NCBI GenBank assembly: GCA_009746045.1
Contig: RPFO01000329.1
Span: forward strand, 62,001 to 126,000
Direction: 5' to 3'
Length of the DNA: 64,000 bases
Origin: Mesostigma viride
Taxonomy: Eukaryota > Streptophyta > Mesostigmatophyceae > Mesostigmatales > Mesostigmataceae
The stretch's first letter is position 1. Every line of letters starts with the position of its first letter. A program made the translations under genes and the position numbers. Shown here in pieces: positions 56,907-64,000 of the stretch. The notes under the pieces are model-generated. The model did not search any database. It was not told the DNA's origin and saw only the letters and a program-made list of their open reading frames with translations.

Positions 56907-59900
56907 GGTCCATCATAGGGTATTAGCCCGGCACAAGCCACGAGGTAGCCATGGCTGACGTCGGAGCTCATAACTTTCACGTTTAGGCACCGAATTCAGC
57001 TGTGAATATCACAATCGCTTCGTCTTTCTAAGACGCACACACTGATATATTTTTTCCGAAGCTGTTACGCAATTGTATATGACGAGCAAACGCTCATCTA
57101 CGCAATTAACGCAGCCTGGCGGCTGCATTAAGCAATGAAAATACGTCTGCAGCTCCGGCCGGCTGCAGCTTTGCCCTCAGGTCCGGAAGGCAGCGGTGAC
57201 ACTAGTCGCGCACTGGTGGTTGCCCAGGCCCCCCCCCCGGGCTTGCCTCGCCGTCTGCATCGCCTGAGCCCAAGCGCAGTCGCCCTGCCGAGCCGCACTG
57301 GGACGAGATCGCCTTCTTTGACATCAACGCACCTGGCTTCTGGACTCGAACCCCAGGCGGGAGCCTTCATGGAAGACGTGTTTTTAGGCACGCAGGCCTC
57401 GCTTGTAGCCCTGTGCTTGCACCTCATATCCCACAACCGCGGCCGCTGGCCCAACGGCCTTCCTGGCACCACCGATGATCTCGATATCATTCCACGCATG
57501 AAACGCCCCCGGCTCCAGCTTCGCCCTCTCAGTGCCCCCTCCTCGGGCGCTCTGACGCCGAGATCTGGCCCCCACCCCCACCGTCGCGACCGAAGCCATC
57601 GTCCGCACCCTCCTTAAGGAAGCTTTCGAGCAGCACGTGACCCCCCTTGCCACAGATGTGGCGGCCATGGGAGGCACGCTGGCTAGCTGCTGAGCTCCCT
57701 CACATTTCCACCACCGTCGATCACCTCCACCTCCACCCTACTCGCCTCCACCACTGCATGCAACCTCCACTGATGCACCGAGGTCCACTGCCGCCCTCAA
57801 GGCCCAGCTCCTCGACATCGACCAGCGCCTCAAGGACACCGCCATCGTCATCGAGTGCATGCAGAACACCGCAGGCATCACCGCCCATGCAGGCGGTGAA
57901 GGACATTGCCGCCAAGCCTGCATGGAGTCCCCGCTGGCCCAACCCGGGCGATGCCCCTCCCACCCAGACCTGGGCGGACCTGCATGCTCAAGCACCACAC
58001 CACCTCCACCACCTCCACCATCGCGGCACAGCTTAAGCAACAAGCCCTCTACCTCCGCGCGGAGGCCGACCGCACCGGCCCAGCGCAGCCATCGGTAATC
58101 ATCGTCAAGCACTTCGACCAGCCTGCAGATGAGACCTCGACGACTCTTCTCACGGCAGTTAAGCGCGACATTCTTGCCCCCATGCACGTGACACTGGTGA
58201 GCTGCGGATGTCGGCTGCCCGCCTTCCCGGCCGCGCGCGGGGTCAGGCTGGCCCGGCTCCCCTGCTCCTCACCTTTAAGTGCATGGCGGACAAGCTGTTG
58301 TTTCTTACAAACCGCAAGACTGGCTCTCGAGGACTCGCTACATGCTGGACGACGACCTGACCCTGCATGGCCCAGCAACAACGGCGGCGCGAGCTATGGC
58401 CGACCTACGTCGAGCTCCGGCACAGCGTAGGGGGGAAACCAGTATACTGGCAGGGGGACGTCATCCACGTCGACCACAAGCCCTGGCAGGCACCCCCAGT
58501 CTAGTAGGGAATATAGCAGTGTAGATTAGCCTACCACGCGGCCCCAGGCTTAGCCTACCACGCGGCCCCAGCGCATGTGCGCCCATAATGGCCATGGATG
58601 ATGATGCATTTAGGAATTTAGCCCCGCGCCCTGCCTATAATGGGACCCCCATGGATGATGCATTATTAAGAATGCTGACAGCCCTGCCTATACAGAGAGT
58701 CACTCTCTGATGACCGAGAAGCCATGCCCTAGCTCTTGTATATAGCCATGATGATCTTCCCCCCATATGACGGGCCCCCCTTAATAAGTAATTAATAAAT
58801 TAATTAATCAGGAACATACCTCCGTTGGGAGTACATGTAGCACATATCCCTGAGAAGGGGCATATGGCTTTTAATACATTCTGGGCTACTTCCTGCAAGG
58901 GTGGGAATGTAAGCTACCCTTGCTCTAGGTGCACCAGGGCACCGGCCTGCACCCTCATGATCTATCAAGCTATGCCCAGCTAAGGGGGAGCCTGTCATGT
59001 GGGGGAAGATCATCATGGCTATACAAGAGCTAGGGCATGGCTTCTCAACAGAGAGCGTCTCTCTGCATAGGCATAGCATGGCTAAATTCTTAATGCAACA
59101 GCCATGGGGGTCCGATTATAGGCATGGCTTGGCTAAATTCTGAAGGCATTAATCATCCATGGGGGCCATTATGGGCACACATGCGCGTGGGCCACATGCT
59201 AGGCTAAGCCTGACTAATCTACACTACTGGTATATATTCCCTAGTCTGAGGTGGCAGGAGGTGCCTGCCAGGGCTTGTGGTCAACGTGGATGACCGCCCC
59301 CCTCCAGTATACCGGCTTCCCCCCTGCGCTCTGCCGGAGTCACCAGGAGCTGAAGGTAGGTCGGCCATTATTAGCTCGCGTCGGGCGCTGTTGCTGGGCC
59401 AGGGTCAGGTCGTCGTCCAGCGTGAAGCGAGTCTCCGAGAGCTTCTTGCGGCATTTAAGGAACGCCAGCTTGTCCGCCATGTACTTAAAGGTGAGCTATA
59501 GGAGCACGGGTGCCGGGCCAGCCTTACCCCGCGCGCGGGGGAGGCGGACAGCCGACATCCGCAGCTCACCAGTGAGTTGCATGGGGGCAAGAATGTCGCG
59601 CTTAAATGCCGTGACTGTGAGAAGGCTCGTCAGTGGAGGCCTCACCTGCCGGCTAGTCGAAGTGCTTGACGATGACATGTGGCTGCGCTGGGTGATGTCG
59701 GCCTCCTCGCGAAGGTCGAGGGCTTGTTGCTTGAGTTGTGCCGCGCGATATGGTGGAGGTGCATGGTGGAGGTGGTGTGATGCTTAAGCAAGTCCGCCCA
59801 GGTGGAGGGAGCATCACCGGACGGGCCGGCCCGAGCAGGTGCCGGCTGGGCGGCGATGTCCTTCACCGCCTGGGCGGTGAGGCCGGCGGTGTCATGCAAG

Positions 59901-61022
59901 CACTCATGCAAGGGCGGTGGCAGTGGCTGGGCGGTGAAGGCGTTGGTCGAGGTCGAGGAGCTGCATGGGCTTTGATGTCGGCAGTGGAGCCGGAAATGGA
60001 GGCGGCGGTGGTGGAGAGGTGAGGAAGTTCAGTAGCCAGCGTGCCACCCATGCATTGCTGCCACATCGGCGGCAAGGGGGGGCACATGCTGCTGAATTAA
60101 AGGCTTCCGTAAGGATGGAACGAAGGGTGGGGGCGGAGATGGATGGAGCCCAGATATCTCGCCGTCAGAGCGCATGATAAGGGAGTTGAGGATGGCGTGC
60201 TGGAGGTGGGCGCGGTTGCACCCGAACAGAACGCTGATGTTGTGCCACCAGGTGCCGTCCGAGCAGATGAGGCGGTCGATCGATGCTGTGGAGATGGAGG
60301 CACAGGTCGTAAAGCGAGGCGTAGTCCCCGTGGAAGATGCAACGCAGGGCAGTTGCCGGGGACATGTTGGTCCAGTCGTGATCATCGACCTTGAAAGGTT
60401 CAGGCCGAAAGCGCGGTTCTGAGGGGCGTGAAGACCCTCCGGTTTTGTCGGCGCCAGCGGGTGCATTTAGGGTCAGGCGATGCAGATGGCGATGCATTAA
60501 GCCCGGGAGGGTTCAGGGTGACCACCAGTGCGCAACTGGTGTCACCGCTGCCTGCCGGACCTGAGGGCGAAGCTGCAGCCGGAGCTGCAGACGTATTTTC
60601 ATGGCCGAGCGCATCCGCCAAACTGCGTTGCGTCGAGGAGCGTTTGCTCGTCATATATATTGCGTACTAGCTTTGGAAAATTATATCAGCATATGCGTCT
60701 TAGAAAGACGAAGCGATATTGATGTTCACAGCTGAATTCGGGGCTCAAACGTGAAAGTTATGAGCTCCGCCGTCAGCCATGGCTACCTCGTGGCTCGTGG
60801 CTCGTGGCTCGTGGCCCCCTTAGTACGTTGGGTTGAGCTCCGAGACATCACATTGGTGGTGCCGGTGCCCTTGGTGCACCTAGAGCAAGTGTCGTTTACA
60901 TTCCCACCCTTGCACTGGGAAGTAGCTTAGAATGTATTAAAAGCCATAGGCCCCTTCTCTGGGATATGTGCTACATATACTCCCAACGGCTCCAGTTATG
61001 TTCCTAATTCATAAATTAATTA
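56907..61022 (+). mobile_element. ORF1-only retroelement copy E, split by a nested copy
   Basis: A 10-bp repeat ATGTGTGGAA (56897-56906 and 61023-61032) is its likely TSD. Element sequence is 56907-58786 and 60826-61022; the middle is copy F. It has the family 5' region (CACGAGGTAGCCATGGCTGA, GAATTCAGCTGTGAATATCA). Its frame-broken ORF1 includes the start region near 57080, AEADRTGPAQPSVIIVKHFD at about 58060 and a diverged C-terminal block. The 3' end, with ACTCCCAACGG and an AATTAATTAAT tail, lies beyond the nested copy. The stem-loop is damaged (CGGCTCCAG). Confidence 0.8.
58787..60814 (-). mobile_element. ORF1-only retroelement copy F, nested antisense in copy E
   Basis: A TSD with one mismatch, CCCCCTTAATA (58776-58786) versus CCCCCTTAGTA (60815-60825), flanks it. 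Removing it restores the continuity of copy E. It reads on the minus strand from CACGAGCCACGAGCCACGAG, ORF1 start at 60654 (MTSKRSSTQRSLADALG), through several broken frames to the stem-loop CTCCCAACGGAGG and the TTAATTAATTTATTAATTAC tail at 58787-58820. Confidence 0.85.
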
Positions 61023-61032
61023 ATGTGTGGAA

Positions 61033-61485
61033 AACCCTACGTTCCGGGGCCTGGCGGAGCATCCTGGTTACCGTGCCGTTCAGCCGTGTGGCCAGCGTGT
61101 CCGTGAGCGTCCATGCCTCGGCGCCATAGGCCGGTGAGCTAGCACCGTGAGGACCAGGACCTTGGGGAGCATGCGCCATGCGGTGCTCGCCCAGGTCCTT
61201 CGAGTGCTGAGTAGGTTTTGAGCGACCGATGCCTAGCCCAGGCCAGGCCGATGCGGATGTCCACATCGTCGGCGGTGTCAGGGAGCATGCTCCCCAGCAG
61301 TTTGAAGCGATCACGGAACTCGACCTCCTTCCCGTCTAGCAGCCGCGGCAGTGGCGGGCGACTGGTTGCCCCAACCACCATCGCCTCCGTTTTGACACTA
61401 ATCTCCAAGCCCAGACAGCTAGTCCAGCCAGGTCTGAATGTGCTCGGGGCGCTCGATGAGGGTGGTATCACGATCCACATAAATC
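61033..61485 (-). pseudogene. LINE reverse transcriptase remnant 1
   Basis: On the minus strand: GLEISVKTEAMVVG, LLDGKEVEFRDRFKLLGSML, DDVDIRIGLAWAR, then in another frame YGAEAWTLTDTLATRLNGTV and TRMLRQA. This is the stretch just after the RT active site and its thumb region in CR1/Jockey-like LINEs. Several frameshifts and stops. It is cut on its 3' side by the insertion of copy E. Confidence 0.8.
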
Positions 61486-61494
61486 AGGTCGGAC

Positions 61495-62214
61495 AGTCTA
61501 CCTGGTTGGTGCGAGCTGAGTGCCCTACTAGCTGCAGGCGCCGCTGCTTAATGGTGCTGGTGATATGTTTCTGGCCCCACCGTCTAGGTCATCTAGTCGC
61601 TCTACATGCACGTAAGCCAGCCATATAATTTCAATGCACAAGGCTACACATTTCCATCTCCATTCATATTCATCGATCATCCTGAACGACTCGAAAACGC
61701 GGACAAGATAACGGCCGGCAGGCTTGAGCTACCATGGTCCGAATTCTCCCGATTTCTGGCCTGCGCTGGTTGTCTCCTTGATATATGGCATGCCGAGGTA
61801 CAAGTCCTCACTGCGGACATGCATGAGCAGCGCTCGTATCCTACACGAAAAATGTCGACCACAGCATGTTGGTGACCACGCCGTCCAGCTTTCTGGCAAG
61901 GTCGGCTGTGAGGGTCCACGTCTCGGCCCCGTACGCGCGTAAGAACAGGGAGGACCAGGACCTTGAACAGGTCCTGTTTCTCTAGGTACATTGCCCAGGG
62001 GCTTGCGCCACAGGGCCCTGTATTGGCGTTAAGTGTGCCAGGCGAGGAAGATACGGTGGTCCACATCGGCCTCGATCGCAGCTGGGGAGTAAGCTACCCA
62101 GCAACTTGACGCGGTCCCGGTACTGGACTCGAGAGCCATCGAGGAGAAAGAGGTCCGGCGGTGGCTGAGTGAGCCCAACCGCCAGGGCCTCCGAGGAATT
62201 GCACATGCATGCAT
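61495..62214 (-). pseudogene. LINE reverse transcriptase remnant 2, with repeat inserted
   Basis: On the minus strand: ALAVGLTQPPPDLFLLDGSR, VQYRDRVKLLGSLLPS, YLEKQDLFKVLVLPVL, then a frame-shifted tail in the place of YGAETWTL...MLW. About 190 bp further come IKQRRLQLVGHSART. In intact relatives those two blocks are close, so the ~180-bp repeat at 61585-61790 appears to be inserted between them. Confidence 0.7.
61585..61790 (+). repeat. Dispersed ~180-bp repeat, copy 4
   Basis: Matches 36430-36616 along nearly its whole length (GTCTAGGTCATCTAGTCGCT ... CTGGTTGTCTC). It sits inside the second LINE remnant. Confidence 0.85.
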
Positions 62215-63062
62215 TTCAACTAGTCACACCTGCACATGCTATGACATCCAACAATGATGCATTAGAAAATGTTGACTATATTTATACTTTACCCATGACC
62301 ATGGCATCAGGGACAATGATCCCTTGCACGCAATGCAACGTACACTACACTTTAACGGGATGCTGCTGCCCAGAGTCCTGGCTTGCAGGCTTGCTGACCA
62401 CATATACGTCATTATTTCGTCGTCATTAAACAATTGAGTGGATTGCAAACATAAACGGTCCCTTTATTTGTCGGAGGCGGGCCTGCCTGATCATGGAAGC
62501 ATCCCTGTTCCTTTTGCTAAAACTTGCAGTACCACTACGATGCCCAGAATGAGTATACCAACTAGCCACATCGTGGTGACCTTCTGACCAACAGACAATG
62601 ACAATACTCCGGGACCAACATGCCTGCCTGGTAGAAAGTGACGGTGTCCGTGCTACCACGAGGTTTCATAAGGGCCACCCCTGTCCATGAAAACGCAGTG
62701 GGCAGCCACAGATCGCCCCAGGGGTCAACGATTTGCGCACGCGACCCCCGGGGCCCTGCAATGCCCCCACAGTGTCGTGCCGACATCAACCGCATCCCGC
62801 GCTCACCGAGCATTGCATCATTCCAAGATAGCTGCAACTGGCACAAGAGGGGCAACAGGTCCATAGCAGGACCCATGCACCCCGCCCTGACAATAACCAC
62901 ATCACGCGCCCAACGAGCGACTGTCCTCCAGGCAAGCTCCACGAAAAGCCGTCCCACGGAGCATGGTCCCCATGAAGCATGTTTTCTCCCACGAACAATG
63001 GAGTCGCATGATGGTCTGCCCCTTTATCGCAGGCAACCTGGTCAAACCCTCCGCACCCCCCC
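62215..63062. other. No recognised feature
   Basis: No conserved coding motif, repeat family or RNA gene recognised. Part of it is presumably the 3' flank of the FtsH-like gene. Confidence 0.5.
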
Positions 63063-64000
63063 TCATGGGGAGACGAGCCGGATCTTCCGCAAGAAGTTGT
63101 CCAAGTCACCCCCAATCCCGACCGGCTTGCCGTAGTTCTCCGGGATGGGTGACACACGCTTGCCCTGCTCGTCGAACACCAGCTCAAACTCCTTCTCCTC
63201 AAAGTACTGCCCGCCCATCGCCTCCACCATCGCGCGCACCTCGGTGCCCGTCAGCGTGTTCTTCTCGCACAGCGAGTCGACGATGCGGACCAGGATCTTC
63301 TGGTTGCGGCGGAGGGCGTCCATGGCCGTCGCACGCGCCTGCGCAAGGACGGAGCGCACCTCCGCGTCTGCAACCTCAAGCAACGCTGGAGACATCTTGC
63401 CTGCAGGGGGGCGGGGAGAGAGCAGGCAGCAGGGGGCGGGGGGCAGATGGAGCAGGGGGCGGGGGGGAGCATAGAGGCAGCGGAGGTTGGGGGGCAGGGT
63501 TAGGCCCGGGGGGGAATGTAAGCAAGCATGGTGGTGTTAGTGCAAGAGCGAATTGTTGGGGAATGTGAGACAAGAGGGGGGCTCTAGAGCAAAGGAATGT
63601 GGGGGTTGCAATACGCTGGGTGGTTTGGGCTGATCCCAAGTCTTGTCCCTGGTGGCCGTGGTGGGGCCGGCGGGCAGGGGAAAACCGCCAGGTGTGCGGA
63701 GAGCAAAGGAGAGACACTGTGAGCACAAACTTGCAGTTGCCATGGCGAAAGCGGTGCATGATTCTTTTGGACGGGATTGTTTTCCTGCCTACATCAATCC
63801 ACACACATCCTGGACGCGGCAACATATTACGCCCATGCCTGCATGCCTCCCACGCTTACATCCTCGGCGGCGCACTCCATGATCACAAATGTGACGCCGC
63901 CACTGAGCAAGCGCTAATGCCTACGCGAGGATGCATGCCATCAACCATGTGCCTCCCCACTCACTGAGCACAAACTTGAAGTCGCCGCTGAGGAAGCGGT
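63063..64000 (-). CDS. FtsH-like AAA protease, C-terminal exons (partial)
   Basis: Last exon 63400-63063; the preceding exon runs from beyond the window to 63965, and the two join in phase (RFLSGDFKFVLS-KMSPALLEV). The sequence DAEVRSVLAQARATAMDALR, RNQKILVRIVDSLCEKNTLT, GTEVRAMVEAMGG fits the helical end of the M41 peptidase domain of FtsH. There the protein carries a conserved D-E-V, an A-L-nnn helix and a LTG-E motif. A 40-residue tail (YFEEKEFELVFDEQGKRVSP...) follows. FtsH-type proteases are ATP-dependent zinc proteases of mitochondria and plastids. The HExxH site is outside the window, so an inactive FtsHi-type is also possible. Confidence 0.62.

Noticed and set aside
55934-56980. Open frames of about 300 residues with PSVR or DGRT repeats
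   Set aside because: All frames of a tetranucleotide satellite are open; there is no non-repeat coding context.
28641-61022. Twin-priming inversions where an antisense element is followed by a sense 3' fragment
   Set aside because: The antisense copies carry their own complete 3' ends, and at 58.8-61.0 kb a TSD shows a nested insertion instead. The 26.5-29.1 kb case remains undecided.

Overview
This is a eukaryotic nuclear segment, most likely from a flagellated alga of the green lineage. Five genes are split by spliceosomal introns. One is a cilium gene (TMEM138). The N-terminus of another (ZFPL1) has a CKC(R)K / TYSEWVIDG signature that I remember from plant ZFPL1. Genes are sparse and much of the rest is retroelement debris, microsatellite and tandem repeat. 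I saw no rRNA, tRNA, CRISPR or prokaryotic operon signals. Exon models were built by hand from conserved protein motifs, splice dinucleotides and matching phases, not by alignment.

Layout. 1-6.9 kb: repeats, including two 5'-truncated ORF1-type retrocopies with clear target-site duplications (TSDs). 6.97-14.87 kb (-): ZFPL1, 8 exons. 16.65-22.32 kb (+): TMEM138, 7 exons, divergent from ZFPL1; its introns hold two inverted-repeat elements and a tandemly duplicated exon end. 22.4-25.9 kb (-): a near-complete non-LTR retrotransposon with a restriction-like endonuclease and a frameshift at a C8 run. 25.9-33 kb: a cluster of ORF1-only elements and 3'-end fragments. 33.4-39.4 kb (-): a fusion of a metallo-beta-lactamase-fold phosphodiesterase, a degenerate receiver and a GAF domain, 7 exons. 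41.9-50.6 kb (-): ELP4 (Elongator subunit), 7 exons, whose first intron looks like a U12-type AT-AC intron and carries about 0.9 kb of GGA repeat. 51.4-55.3 kb (+): a family-2-like glycosyltransferase, divergent from ELP4. 56-62 kb: a CCAT/CCGT satellite, an ORF1-only element with another nested inside it, and LINE reverse-transcriptase remnants. 63-64 kb (-): the last two exons of an FtsH-like protease running off the window.

The host genes do not form one pathway: Golgi structure (ZFPL1), cilium (TMEM138), tRNA wobble modification (ELP4), glycosylation, signalling and proteostasis. The strongest system-level signal is a family of retroelements that appear to encode only an L1-ORF1-like RNA-binding protein. 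They end in a conserved short stem-loop plus (TTAA)n tail, shared with a separate LINE-like 3' end. This arrangement parallels mammalian HAL1.
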